Assembly (NCBI GenBank): GCA_030535815.1
Contig: JAUNRD010000018.1
Span: 1,144 to 14,582 of the forward strand
Reading direction: 5' to 3'
From: Clostridia bacterium
GTDB lineage: Bacteria > Bacillota > Clostridia > CAKSNL01 > HGM11501
Length of the DNA: 13,439 bases
Shown here: positions 1 through 6,976 of the stretch, piece by piece
Numbering within the stretch: the stretch's first letter is position 1
How the letters are laid out: each line of letters begins with the position of its first letter
Made by a program: the position numbers and the translations under genes
Notes under the pieces: model-generated
Seen by the model: only the letters and a program-made list of their open reading frames with translations
Told to the model about the DNA's origin: nothing
Databases searched by the model: none

Positions 1-876
1 TGACTTAACGTCCTCCTTGCCGGTGCAGATTTCAATATCCTGCTTACCTGCAATCCAGGAATAGCGAAGGCGGCCGTTTTCGCCGAATACCTCAAAGGTA
101 ATTCTGTCGTCATAGCCCGTTGCGGTTCTTGAAAGGGAAATTGTAACGGGAATATCCGACTCCGTCATACCGGTGATGTTGCACCAGTCATCGGTGGTAA
201 CCTTTTTGATTTCGCCCGTATCCTCTGTGGGGCGCTCAGTAATATATGTACCGGTCTGTGCAAAAACGCCCTTGAATTCCTCGCCCCAGAAGCGCGCGAT
301 ATCAATCATATGGCTTCCCAGGTCTCCAAGTACGCCTGTGCCCGCTCTGTCCTTGTCAAATCTCCATTCGAGCTTTCTTCCTTCCCAAAGACCGCTGTCC
401 TTTATATAGGATATATAAATATGATAGATTTTTCCGATTTCGCCGCTCTTTATAATATCTCTTACATATCTTGTGTACGGGCGATAGCGCCAGGAAAAGC
501 AGATGAAGGATTTGCTGCCTGCCTTCTCTGCCTTATCGTAAAGAGCCTTTGCCTCGGCATAACTTAAGCCCATAGGCTTTTCTGTGCTGAAAGGAAGGCC
601 CGCGTCAATTGCCGCAGATGCAATGGGGCAATGCATATGGTTGGGCGTGCAGATGTCGATTGCATCAATAAGCCCGCTTTTTATCATTTCCTTATAATCT
701 GTGAAAAGCGCAGAGTCGGGAAGGTTTAATTTTTCCTTTGCCAGTTTCAGCTTTTCGGGATTGATATCGCAAAGTGCCGTAATTTCTGCTTTGTCGGGGC
801 AAGCTAAGTAGCCGGGAACGTGAACGCCCTGGCTTATTCCGCCGTAGCCCACAATACCTATACGAAGTTTTTTCAT
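1..876 (-). CDS. Gfo/Idh/MocA family NAD(P)-dependent oxidoreductase, 3' end outside window
   Basis: Partial gene: 292 codons are present and the C-terminus runs off the window edge. The protein starts MKKLRIGIVGYGGISQG, a Rossmann fold with the dinucleotide loop GxxGxGG. It has the family signature EKP at residues 99-101, with Lys100 as the expected catalytic/cofactor lysine, and the second signature LGDLGSHMID at 183-192, where Asp185 and His189 complete the usual Lys-Asp-His set. The family oxidises or reduces sugars, inositols and related polyols in the cytoplasm; the substrate cannot be read from the sequence. The start is the ATG at 876 with an AAAGGGGTG ribosome binding site 6 nt upstream. 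It is divergent from an AraC-family regulator at 1033, which is its likely controller. No break or odd codon use was seen in the visible part. Confidence 0.93.
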   Translation of the reverse strand, partial: MKKLRIGIVGYGGISQGVHVPGYLACPDKAEITALCDINPEKLKLAKEKLNLPDSALFTDYKEMIKSGLIDAIDICTPNHMHCPIASAAIDAGLPFSTEKPMGLSYAEAKALYDKAEKAGSKSFICFSWRYRPYTRYVRDIIKSGEIGKIYHIYISYIKDSGLWEGRKLEWRFDKDRAGTGVLGDLGSHMIDIARFWGEEFKGVFAQTGTYITERPTEDTGEIKKVTTDDWCNITGMTESDIPVTISLSRTATGYDDRITFEVFGENGRLRYSWIAGKQDIEICTGKEDVKS

Positions 877-905
877 AAAAACACCCCTTTTATATTATTA
901 AGTTC

Positions 906-934
906 AGTATAAAGGAAATAAGTCTTTTCGTCAA
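906..934 (-). promoter_or_regulatory. SigA-type promoter for the Gfo/Idh/MocA gene
   Basis: On the minus strand a -35 TTGACG (934-929) and a -10 TATACT (911-906) are separated by exactly 17 bp. Transcription would begin near 899, leaving a leader of about 22 nt before the ATG at 876. The match is strong but was found by eye. Confidence 0.72.
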
Positions 935-943
935 CAGATAAAA

Positions 944-974
944 CGATACAAAACCATAACTTTCCGATACAAAA
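944..974 (+). repeat. Tandem direct repeat CGATACAAAA, 21-bp period: candidate AraC-family operator
   Basis: CGATACAAAA occurs at 944-953 and again, identically, at 965-974. The period is 21 bp, two helical turns, so both copies face the same side of the DNA. The second copy ends one base before the -35 box (976-981) of the AraC-family gene. The first copy begins 9 bp beyond the -35 (934-929) of the divergent oxidoreductase gene. AraC-family proteins typically bind direct half-sites spaced this way. That this regulator binds here is inference. Confidence 0.6.
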
Positions 975-975
975 G

Positions 976-1004
976 TTGACATACATAAAATCCTCTGCTA
1001 TAAT
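976..1004 (+). promoter_or_regulatory. Perfect-consensus SigA promoter for the AraC-family gene
   Basis: TTGACA (976-981), a 17-bp spacer and TATAAT (999-1004) form a full consensus vegetative promoter. It sits directly beside the second copy of the CGATACAAAA repeat, so a protein bound there could contact or block RNA polymerase at the -35. Confidence 0.82.
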
Positions 1005-1032
1005 TAATTATCATTAAAAGGCGGTGAATGAG

Positions 1033-1851
1033 TTGAATTATTTATCCCCCGATATGCTTTACGACCATAATTATTCGATAAAGGTAGTTAATGCGCTGAG
1101 ACGATTCTGGGCAGACGGCCACGACAGCTTTTCCTCCATTGGTGAGCCCAAGGCGATGCATATGATTTTATATCTTGATTCCTGCGAGGCGGAATACACC
1201 CTGAAGGACGGGAGAAAGCTTTATGCCGGAAGCGGAAATATCGTCTATGCACCGAAAAATTCGGAATATAGCGTCCGCTTTTCCCCCATCGACGGCGGAA
1301 GCACGGTGGGCGTCAACCTATTTTTCTATAAAGACGGAGAGGATTTTTCTCTTTCGGACGATGTTTTAGTTTTTGACACCGACTTTCCTCAGGATGTAAA
1401 GCGGTTTGAAAAGCTTTGTGCTTTAAGCAGTGCCGCCCTTTCATCGCCCTCCAAAATGAAGTCGGTTATGTATGATATTTTAGCGGACATAGGCTATTTT
1501 GAGCGGTCGAAAGCCCTTTCAAATAACCGTTTTTCCGTAATTGAAAAGGGAATCAATTATCTTGAAAATGATATGCTCGGAAATCTCACCATCGGAGAAA
1601 TTGCCGCCATGTGCAGTGTCAGCGAAATATATTTCCGCCGTCTTTTCAAGGAATATTCTTCCCTTTCTCCCTCAGAATACCGCATAAAGGTAAGAATAAA
1701 AAAGGCAAAGGAATTTCTGAAATACGAAAATTTAACGGTTACGGAAATTGCCGAGCGAGTGGGAATTTCGGACGCCGCCTATTTTGCAAAGCTGTTTAAG
1801 GCAAAGGTCGGCTTATCGCCTACAGAATACAGAAAGATGAAAAGAAAATAA
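1033..1851 (+). CDS. AraC-family transcriptional regulator
   Basis: A 272-residue cytoplasmic DNA-binding protein. Residues about 15-110 form a beta-rich, cupin-like sensing domain; a linker follows, and the last 100 residues are a canonical AraC double helix-turn-helix. The first HTH is near 176-202 (LTIGEIAAMCSVSEIYFRRL). The second is near 224-252 (LTVTEIAERVGISDAAYF), followed by the conserved FKAKVGLSPTEYR. I chose the TTG start at 1033 because AAAGGCGGTGA (1017-1027) is a good Shine-Dalgarno 5 nt upstream of it. The in-frame GTG at 1024 would add three residues but lies inside that Shine-Dalgarno. It is divergent from a Gfo/Idh/MocA oxidoreductase, so it probably activates or represses that sugar or polyol gene in response to its substrate. 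The effector is unknown. Confidence 0.92.
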   Translation: MNYLSPDMLYDHNYSIKVVNALRRFWADGHDSFSSIGEPKAMHMILYLDSCEAEYTLKDGRKLYAGSGNIVYAPKNSEYSVRFSPIDGGSTVGVNLFFYKDGEDFSLSDDVLVFDTDFPQDVKRFEKLCALSSAALSSPSKMKSVMYDILADIGYFERSKALSNNRFSVIEKGINYLENDMLGNLTIGEIAAMCSVSEIYFRRLFKEYSSLSPSEYRIKVRIKKAKEFLKYENLTVTEIAERVGISDAAYFAKLFKAKVGLSPTEYRKMKRK

Positions 1852-1856
1852 AAAAG

Positions 1857-1885
1857 TAGACAAATACTTTTTTTCGTGATACAAT
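1857..1885 (+). promoter_or_regulatory. Probable SigA promoter for the SHOCT membrane protein pair
   Basis: TAGACA (1857-1862), a 17-bp spacer and TACAAT (1880-1885) lie 46 bp upstream of the ATG at 1931. The -35 overlaps a weak AT-rich inverted repeat (AAAAAGTA at 1851-1858 with TACTTTTT at 1865-1872) just after the AraC-family stop. That repeat could act as a leaky terminator for the upstream gene. Confidence 0.55.
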
Positions 1886-1930
1886 TAATATGTCTTTCAA
1901 GCCACCAACTAATTTTAAGGAGATGGAATT

Positions 1931-2410
1931 ATGTTTTCAAACATTGGCAAAAAAATTAAAGTACTTGCAAGCGTTATTTGTTGGATAGGAATTATCGCCT
2001 CGATTGTTACGGCAATTATTTTCTTCGCAAATGCATTAGATGGCTGGAATGAAGAGTTCTTTATTATGATGGGTCTCCTGACTTTAATTGTAGGACCTCT
2101 TCTTTCCTGGATAGGAAGCTTTTTCACCTACGGTTTCGGCGAGCTTGTTGATAAAACCTGTGATATAGAAAAGAAGCTGGCTCCTCCTGTAAGAAGAGCG
2201 CCTGAACAGGAAGAAGCTGCTGTTTATCCCCCGGTTCCCCCTTATCAGGGTACAACACCCACCAATACGGCTGCACCTTCCGCTCCTGCAAACGGCAGAC
2301 CTCTTCCCGATAAAATCTATCAGCTTCAGTCTCTTCTCACTCAGAACCTTATAACAGAAGAGGAGTATGCAGCGGCACTCGAAAGATACCATTCCGGAGG
2401 AAATATATGA
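1931..2410 (+). CDS. Small membrane protein with C-terminal SHOCT domain
   Basis: A 159-residue protein. It has two hydrophobic segments, about 11-33 and 44-69, then a short charged stretch and a Pro/Ala-rich linker (about 84-125). It ends in a SHOCT-type helical motif at about 126-153, recognisable by the LLTQNLITEEEYAAAL pattern. SHOCT is a short oligomerisation motif found at the C-terminus of many otherwise unrelated bacterial proteins. The topology suggests a membrane hairpin presenting a flexible cytoplasmic tail that ends in a self-associating or partner-binding helix. The ATG at 1931 follows AAGGAG with 8-nt spacing. The gene overlaps the next one by 4 bp (ATGA), and that protein also ends in SHOCT, so the two may form a complex. 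Specific function unknown. Confidence 0.88.
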   Translation: MFSNIGKKIKVLASVICWIGIIASIVTAIIFFANALDGWNEEFFIMMGLLTLIVGPLLSWIGSFFTYGFGELVDKTCDIEKKLAPPVRRAPEQEEAAVYPPVPPYQGTTPTNTAAPSAPANGRPLPDKIYQLQSLLTQNLITEEEYAAALERYHSGGNI

Positions 2411-3102
2411 TGAACACTACAGCAGGAATTTCTTCCTCCAATAATAAAACCATAGCTATAGTTTTTTCTGCGCTGGCTGTTTTCTTAGTGCTTTTTTGCA
2501 CTATATACCAATATGCCGTTCTTGAATATTCGCTCTACATAATGGGGCTTTTATACAGAATTTTTGAAATTATTCCGGCAGTATCCGTTCTCGTTATTGC
2601 CCTGATACCTTCCGGAATAAATACCCGCAAGCTTTTTTCTATTACATTCATAGCAATTACAGCAAGTAATCTGTTTATAATATGGGATCTTATACGTGCA
2701 TATCCTTACGACAATATATCATTGTTTCTCTATATCATAGTTGCTATTTTATGTATTATCTCAGCCATAACCCTTGCCTGCGAAAAAGACAACAAGGTTT
2801 TAGTAATAATAACCGCTGTTTCAGCCTTTATAGCTGACTGTTTCTACTGGCTTATGCCACTGAAGCATATGTACGGCTACCCCGAATTAATAACAAGAAA
2901 TATTTTAATGGCTCTATCATCACTCTGCTTATGTATATCCGTACTTATGTTTTATATAGCCCTTTCTGCCACATCGGCTCCCAAAACAGAGTTTACCGGT
3001 GCGGCGGCAGAGCTTAAGGATCTTACTATCCGTCTTCAGAAAGGCTTGATAACACCGGAGGAATTCGGAGCAATGCGAGAAGAAATAGTTAAAAGATTAT
3101 AG
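2407..3102 (+). CDS. Polytopic membrane protein with C-terminal SHOCT domain
   Basis: A 231-residue protein with about six predicted transmembrane segments (roughly 15-37, 50-68, 77-97, 103-125, 130-150 and 165-187). A short linker leads to a C-terminal SHOCT motif (200-231, LQKGLITPEEFGAMREEI). GGAGG at 2396-2400 serves the ATG at 2407; a second in-frame ATG at 2410 is an alternative one codon shorter. The ATGA overlap with the preceding SHOCT gene suggests translational coupling, and the matching tails suggest the two proteins associate through them. No enzymatic or transporter motif is recognisable. A strong terminator follows 15 bp after the stop, closing a two-gene operon. Function unknown. 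Confidence 0.88.
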   Translation: MMNTTAGISSSNNKTIAIVFSALAVFLVLFCTIYQYAVLEYSLYIMGLLYRIFEIIPAVSVLVIALIPSGINTRKLFSITFIAITASNLFIIWDLIRAYPYDNISLFLYIIVAILCIISAITLACEKDNKVLVIITAVSAFIADCFYWLMPLKHMYGYPELITRNILMALSSLCLCISVLMFYIALSATSAPKTEFTGAAAELKDLTIRLQKGLITPEEFGAMREEIVKRL

Positions 3103-3117
3103 TTATGAACCACATAT

Positions 3118-3150
3118 AAAGGCGGTGCCCTCGGGCACCGCCTTTTTCTT
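3118..3150 (+). terminator. Strong intrinsic terminator after the SHOCT operon
   Basis: A near-perfect hairpin: AAAGGCGGTGCC (3118-3129) pairs with GGCACCGCCTTT (3134-3145) around a tight CTCG loop, followed by a T-rich run. It lies between convergent genes. On the opposite strand the stem is the same but the U-tract is weaker (TTTATATG), so it may also stop transcripts from the minus-strand operon only partly. Confidence 0.92.
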
Positions 3151-3203
3151 TATTTACGGCACTTCCGATAGGTTGTGCCACGAAATTTGTCTGTAAGCTC
3201 CTT

Positions 3204-3830
3204 TTATTTGTGCATTATTGAAAATCTTACCCTCTCACCCGGCAAAGTGCGAAGGGGTGCTATGGTAAGGCGTGTATCGCCTGTTGCATCGGATAAATCG
3301 TAGGTTAAATTTTCTATGTCGCTTATGAAAATTTCCTCTCCCGCTTCAAGGAGCATCAACGCATCGTCAATCCCCTCAAGGAAGGAAAGTGCCGACTCCT
3401 TAACTGCCGCAAAATTAATTGCCTCGGTGCCCTTTTCATAGGTAAAGGTACCGCGCTTTGAAAGCTCATACCCCACATCCACGGGGGTTATATATAAATA
3501 GTAGTCAAGCATTTTAAGAAGGTCGGAAAGTGCCGATGCCAGATTCTTTTCTCCCGAAACAAGGGTTAAATCCAAAATGGGATTTTCCTCCTCGGGGCGG
3601 AAGGCGAAAACTGCCGCATTAAGGCTTGAATAGCTGCCTTCTTCAGCCAGCTTATCCATCACCTTTTTAACCGACTTATCGTACTTAGATGAAAAAATAA
3701 TCAATATATCGGAATCGGCATAATCCTCTGCTTCCGAAAATTCATAGCCCGTTTTTTCCATAAGGTTATCAAGCCCGTTACAGAAAACCGAGACCAACAT
3801 ATCAGCTATTTCAGTTTTATACCATTTCAT
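3204..3830 (-). CDS. Hypothetical protein, possibly a degenerate FtsZ/tubulin-like domain
   Basis: A 208-residue soluble, acidic protein without signal peptide or membrane segment; the family is not recognised with certainty. The ATG at 3830 has AAAGGA (3844-3839) 8 nt upstream. An in-frame TTG at 3857 would extend it by nine residues but has no ribosome binding site. Read end to end, the order of strands and helices resembles FtsZ. ADSDILIIF (38-46) sits where FtsZ has its T4 strand, and LNAAVFAFRP (70-79) where FtsZ has its VAVVTKPF strand. LDYYLYIT (108-115) resembles its TLIVIPN strand. The tail LPGERVRFSIM (196-206) resembles the GDEVRVTVIATG end. The nucleotide-binding N-terminal part and the GGGTGTG loop are absent. 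This is visual similarity only. It is the last gene of the riboswitch operon, 32 bp after the secreted-protein gene. Confidence 0.75.
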   Translation of the reverse strand: MKWYKTEIADMLVSVFCNGLDNLMEKTGYEFSEAEDYADSDILIIFSSKYDKSVKKVMDKLAEEGSYSSLNAAVFAFRPEEENPILDLTLVSGEKNLASALSDLLKMLDYYLYITPVDVGYELSKRGTFTYEKGTEAINFAAVKESALSFLEGIDDALMLLEAGEEIFISDIENLTYDLSDATGDTRLTIAPLRTLPGERVRFSIMHK

Positions 3831-3862
3831 AATTTTGGTCCTTTCTGTGTTGATCAAATATA

Positions 3863-5191
3863 TTAGCCAAAGGGGCGGAAAAAGTCGAAATTCAGCATAT
3901 AACCTCTGCCTCCAATATAAATCCAGCCACTTTCACCGTTTAATTTTTCTATGAAAACATAACTGTTTCCATTGTCATAAAGTACTTTGAAGTATTCTCC
4001 TTCTTTAATGGAGATAAATTCTCCATTATGGTCGCAGTATGCTTTTATATAACCTTGCTTCCACATTTCTTCCTCATATGTGTTATTAAAATGTATATAC
4101 TTTGACCTTTCAATCACAAATTCACGGTCTATTTCCCAATAAGGCACGTTTTTTTCCGGGTAAAACATATCATCTGTATTGCTTTTTTCATAAATTCTAA
4201 GTATCGGGTATTCCAACGTACTCGACATTCTGAAAGAAAACGAATTTTCATCTAAAAACTCCATCTTCGGTTGGACAATGCCATATGTAGCAGTACTAAT
4301 CCAACCTACCTTTTGACCTTCATAACCGAAACGGTAGTTAGGCAACGACTCTGCATACCTGAAAATCTCAACAGTTCTTCCGCCTTCGCTTGCGAAAAAT
4401 AACATAAGATCTTTTACCCCATCTGTCAAATCCATATCACAAAGCATAATTTTCCCCAAATTTGTCCTGTCCGGCAATATTTTTATGTATTCTCCAATTT
4501 TTATCGTTATGCGATATGAACTATCTACACCCGCATCCCACGTACATATTTCTTCTACAAATATATCTTCCTCTATTCCGTCAAAATCAAAGTCGTATGC
4601 TCCGGTATATGTCCTCGTATATCTATCGCTATCATAGCTTCCAATGTGCGCTCCATTATCATCAAACAGCACTTCTATTCTTTTATCCACCGGCTTAAAT
4701 TCTGCCATAGGCTTGTCTGCAAGATATGAAAATGCCGCACGGTTTACGTTGTCCCATTCGTAGCCGTCCATATTTTTTCCGAACTCGTCTATTACTATCA
4801 TTGTTTTTCCGTTTACGTTAAAGGATTTTACTTCGTTTCCGTTTACATAGGTTTTTATGTCTGTGTAGAGCACGTCGGTATAATATTCCCCTGTTTCTCT
4901 GTTGGGCTTATAAACAAGTTTATTGGAAAAGGTCGCATCTTCCCCTGCCTTTGTTATATAAAGGCTTCTGGTCACTTCATCGTACACAACGTCACAGCAA
5001 TAGTCCCTTAAATCCTCCGCCACGATTACGGCATAGCCATCAACTACATATGCGGGCATAGGGTAGTTATTTACATAGGCAACTATGTCCGTGTATACCG
5101 CTTCCGAAATTTTGTCCCCCACATTTGCCGCCGATACAGGGAGGATAAAAAGTACTGTAATAACAGAAATGATAACCAATAATTTTTTCAT
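3863..5191 (-). CDS. Secreted protein with two copper-amine-oxidase-N-like repeats and an SH3-like C-terminus
   Basis: A 442-residue exported protein. The ATG at 5191, with AAAGGA 8 nt upstream, gives a classic signal peptide (MKKLLVIISV, then a hydrophobic core, cleavage near VSA-A at 21). An upstream in-frame start at 5218 would bury this signal. Two tandem repeats follow at about 32-80 and 108-158. Both carry YTDI..YVN, then V(D/N)G and an (V/M)IV strand, the pattern of the copper amine oxidase N-terminal/stalk domain used by many clostridial cell-surface proteins as a non-catalytic module. Residues 198-290 look like an FG-GAP/VCBS-type beta region with a Ca-binding-like DFDFDG at 200-205. 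Residues 390-430 (ISIKEGEYFKVLY, then GWIYIGG) look like a bacterial SH3 domain. No catalytic residues are evident; a wall-binding or scaffolding role is inferred. It starts 16 bp after the ribU stop. Confidence 0.86.
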   Translation of the reverse strand: MKKLLVIISVITVLFILPVSAANVGDKISEAVYTDIVAYVNNYPMPAYVVDGYAVIVAEDLRDYCCDVVYDEVTRSLYITKAGEDATFSNKLVYKPNRETGEYYTDVLYTDIKTYVNGNEVKSFNVNGKTMIVIDEFGKNMDGYEWDNVNRAAFSYLADKPMAEFKPVDKRIEVLFDDNGAHIGSYDSDRYTRTYTGAYDFDFDGIEEDIFVEEICTWDAGVDSSYRITIKIGEYIKILPDRTNLGKIMLCDMDLTDGVKDLMLFFASEGGRTVEIFRYAESLPNYRFGYEGQKVGWISTATYGIVQPKMEFLDENSFSFRMSSTLEYPILRIYEKSNTDDMFYPEKNVPYWEIDREFVIERSKYIHFNNTYEEEMWKQGYIKAYCDHNGEFISIKEGEYFKVLYDNGNSYVFIEKLNGESGWIYIGGRGYMLNFDFFRPFG

Positions 5192-5207
5192 ACATCTATT
5201 CCTTTCC

Positions 5208-5762
5208 TTATCTTGCAATTCCCTTTATGACGGGAGAAAGCTTTTTATAAATAAGAATGGTTATTAAAGCAAGAACCGTACCTTTTGCTATATTAAAGGG
5301 GGTAATTACCGTAAGCACCATAGTAAAAATGGCATCTTTTGTCAAATTAAGCTTAAACAGTTCAGAATAAAAAGGAACCATTACATAATAATTACTGTAC
5401 ACACCCAAAAGCGTGTATGTTGCTGTTGCCGCCACAAATCCCATAACAGCACTGCTTTTTGTTCTGTTTACTCTGTATGCCAGCCCCAAAACAAACACAA
5501 AAACGCCGTTAAGTACAAAGTTGGAAAGCTCGCCGACATATCCCGTGGAGCTGATAAGGCAATGGAGCAGATTTTTTATAAGCTCTATAAAAACTCCGCA
5601 GACGGGACCAACCGCCAGGCTTCCTATTATCGCGGGAAGGTCCGAAAATTCAATTTCCAGAAAGCCGCCCACCTTAAGTCCCATAATGCTTCCCAAAACC
5701 TGAAGTGCAAAGGCAACGGCAGAAAGCATAGCTGTGATTGTTAACATTCTTGTCTTTTTCAT
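5208..5762 (-). CDS. ribU: Riboflavin ECF transporter, substrate-binding S component RibU
   Basis: A 184-residue integral membrane protein with about six helices. As the S component of an energy-coupling-factor transporter it binds riboflavin and works with a shared EcfA/A'/T module, which is not in this window. Family marks include FLEIEFSDLPAIIG (34-47) followed by GPVCGVFIELIKNLLH (52-67), then GYVGELSNF (74-82), and NYYVMVPFY (124-132). The ATG at 5762 follows AGAGGA; the open frame extends upstream to 5807, but those codons lie in the terminator hairpin. The FMN riboswitch directly upstream independently supports the riboflavin assignment. The stop is followed only 16 bp later by the secreted-protein gene, so the three minus-strand genes are probably co-transcribed. 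Confidence 0.94.
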   Translation of the reverse strand: MKKTRMLTITAMLSAVAFALQVLGSIMGLKVGGFLEIEFSDLPAIIGSLAVGPVCGVFIELIKNLLHCLISSTGYVGELSNFVLNGVFVFVLGLAYRVNRTKSSAVMGFVAATATYTLLGVYSNYYVMVPFYSELFKLNLTKDAIFTMVLTVITPFNIAKGTVLALITILIYKKLSPVIKGIAR

Positions 5763-5788
5763 AATATCCTCTTTTCCGGTCTGTATGA

Positions 5789-5823
5789 GAAAAGCCCCTT
5801 TTTGCAAAATGCAAAAAGGGGCA
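5789..5823 (-). terminator. Expression-platform terminator hairpin of the FMN riboswitch
   Basis: On the minus strand GCCCCTTTTTGCA (5822-5810) pairs perfectly with TGCAAAAAGGGGC (5806-5794) around a 3-nt loop, followed by TTTTCT. It lies between the riboswitch aptamer and the ribU ribosome binding site. This is the layout expected when FMN binding lets the terminator form and ends transcription early. No clear competing antiterminator was identified by eye. Confidence 0.85.
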
Positions 5824-5842
5824 TAGTTTTAACTTAAACTAC

Positions 5843-6038
5843 CGTTTCTTCATCCGGACTGTGGCAAAGAAGTCTGCTTTCTTCTTCGCAAACCGTCGGT
5901 CAGGGAATCCAACCCCAATCAACCCTTAGCACTTACGTGCCGCAGGCTCTCGGACTCGTAGTCAACATCAAAAGGTTGCACCTTTTTCTTATGACTCTTT
6001 ACCGCCGGTGAGGAATTTCACCTCGCCCCAAAACAAAC
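5843..6038 (-). promoter_or_regulatory. FMN riboswitch (RFN element)
   Basis: Read on the minus strand, the leader carries the conserved RFN blocks in order. GGTGAAATTCCTCACCGGCG is near 6022-6003. The paired block GGTTGGATTCCCTGACCGAC follows, then its terminal CGGT (the whole spanning about 5914-5892). The 3' signature CAGTCCGGATGAAGAAAC is at 5861-5844. GTTTGTTTT at 6038-6030 can pair imperfectly with the closing GAAGAAAC as P1. The total of about 195 nt fits the class, with an enlarged variable region (about 5920-6000) between the two halves. It senses flavin mononucleotide and should repress ribU, and possibly the two genes behind it, when flavin is plentiful. Confidence 0.95.
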
Positions 6039-6054
6039 CATTTATTTTAATGTC

Positions 6055-6083
6055 ATTATACGCTTATGTCATTTTTTTGTCAA
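6055..6083 (-). promoter_or_regulatory. Perfect-consensus SigA promoter of the riboswitch operon
   Basis: On the minus strand TTGACA (6083-6078), a 17-bp spacer and TATAAT (6060-6055) sit just upstream of the RFN element. Transcription would start near 6048, about 10 nt before the first P1 base. A full-strength promoter fits control being left to the riboswitch. Confidence 0.88.
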
Positions 6084-6141
6084 TAGAAAAGGGGCTTAAA
6101 AACAGGGCATTATTTAAACATTATTTGTGCAAATGTTTTAA

Positions 6142-6957
6142 TTACAATATATCAAGCTCCTTAACCAGAGCAGAAACCTTTTCAATGTTTGCCTTAAAAA
6201 TATCCCTTCTTAAGGCAAAATACTCCATAAAAAGGGCATCGGTTAATGCCGCCTGACTTATTCTTGAGGTTATTGACATTTTATGCATGGGGCTTTCGTT
6301 GGTTTTAGTATAAAGCAGAACGTTTGCACTTTTGGTTATCCGGCTTTTCGGAAAAGAGGTTATTGCAATTACCTTTATTCCCCTTCTTTTTGCCGCCTCA
6401 CAGATTTTAACTGTTGCCTTGTTTTCGCCAGAATGGGAAAATGCCAGAAGAACATCCCCCTCTCCGAAAAAGGCAAGATGCAGTGCCGCCTTATATAAAT
6501 CGCTTTCGTCAAACACGCACTTTCCGGTACGGCGAAGCTTTATTGCCGCATCGCTTCCCGCAATGTGGCTTGTTCCCGTTCCGAATACCAGGATTTTTCC
6601 TGCATCGGAGATAAGCCCGGCTCCCTTAGCAAGGGCGGAAGAATCAATCCCCTTTAAGGTAAGCTTCATTGCGTCAATGTCTTCTTCTATTACGTTTTCT
6701 CCGTCCCTTGTAGCACTATCTTTTGCGATGCCGGATTTTGCAAGATGTATCTTAAAATCCTTATAGCCGCCATAGCCCGTCTTCTGACAGAATCTTACAA
6801 TCGTCGCCACGCTCACGCCGGTCCTTTCCGAAAGTGCATAAACACTCATAAACGCCACATCCTCAGGATGCGACATAATAAAAAGAGACAGCTTCTTTTC
6901 GCCTTCGCTAAAAAAAAGCATCTGTTCTTTCAGCATATCAAAAATGTTTTCAGCCAT
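6142..6957 (-). CDS. RpiR/MurR-type transcriptional regulator with SIS domain
   Basis: A 271-residue regulator. The N-terminal RpiR helix-turn-helix spans about 1-77, with the family hallmark SVATIVRFCQKTGYGGYKDF at 49-68. A C-terminal SIS sugar-phosphate-binding domain spans about 105-240, with VFGTGTS at 124-130 and SHSGE at 174-178. RpiR proteins sense phosphosugars and control their catabolic operons. The ATG at 6957 follows GGAGG (6970-6966) with 8-nt spacing; the open frame reaching 7020 crosses the promoter and is not the start. It is divergent from the murK-nanE-murQ operon and shares an intergenic palindrome with it. It therefore most likely represses that operon and its own gene until an amino-sugar 6-phosphate appears. 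The effector is inferred. Confidence 0.94.
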   Translation of the reverse strand: MAENIFDMLKEQMLFFSEGEKKLSLFIMSHPEDVAFMSVYALSERTGVSVATIVRFCQKTGYGGYKDFKIHLAKSGIAKDSATRDGENVIEEDIDAMKLTLKGIDSSALAKGAGLISDAGKILVFGTGTSHIAGSDAAIKLRRTGKCVFDESDLYKAALHLAFFGEGDVLLAFSHSGENKATVKICEAAKRRGIKVIAITSFPKSRITKSANVLLYTKTNESPMHKMSITSRISQAALTDALFMEYFALRRDIFKANIEKVSALVKELDIL

Positions 6958-6976
6958 ATTAATCGCCTCCATTTTA

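Noticed and set aside
173..567. Two overlapping plus-strand open frames of 78 and 85 codons near the left edge
   Set aside because: They lie antisense to the partial Gfo/Idh/MocA gene, whose frame is intact with all signatures.
1851..1874. AT-rich inverted repeat followed by T-run after the AraC-family gene, a possible terminator
   Set aside because: The stem has almost no G-C pairs and overlaps the -35 of the next promoter, so I mention it only under that promoter and do not call it a terminator.
5790..5823. Upstream extension of ribU to 5807
   Set aside because: Those codons fall in the riboswitch terminator hairpin and lack a ribosome binding site; the ATG at 5762 has one and starts the typical S-component sequence.
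5843..6141. The non-coding stretch between ribU and the RpiR gene as a hidden small gene or CRISPR-like repeat
   Set aside because: It is fully explained by the RFN aptamer, its terminator and its promoter; no repeated units or supported small frame were seen.
6332..6766. A 144-codon plus-strand open frame inside the RpiR regulator gene
   Set aside because: It is antisense to a gene with clear RpiR and SIS motifs, has no ribosome binding site, and its translation shows no domain; it is a shadow frame.
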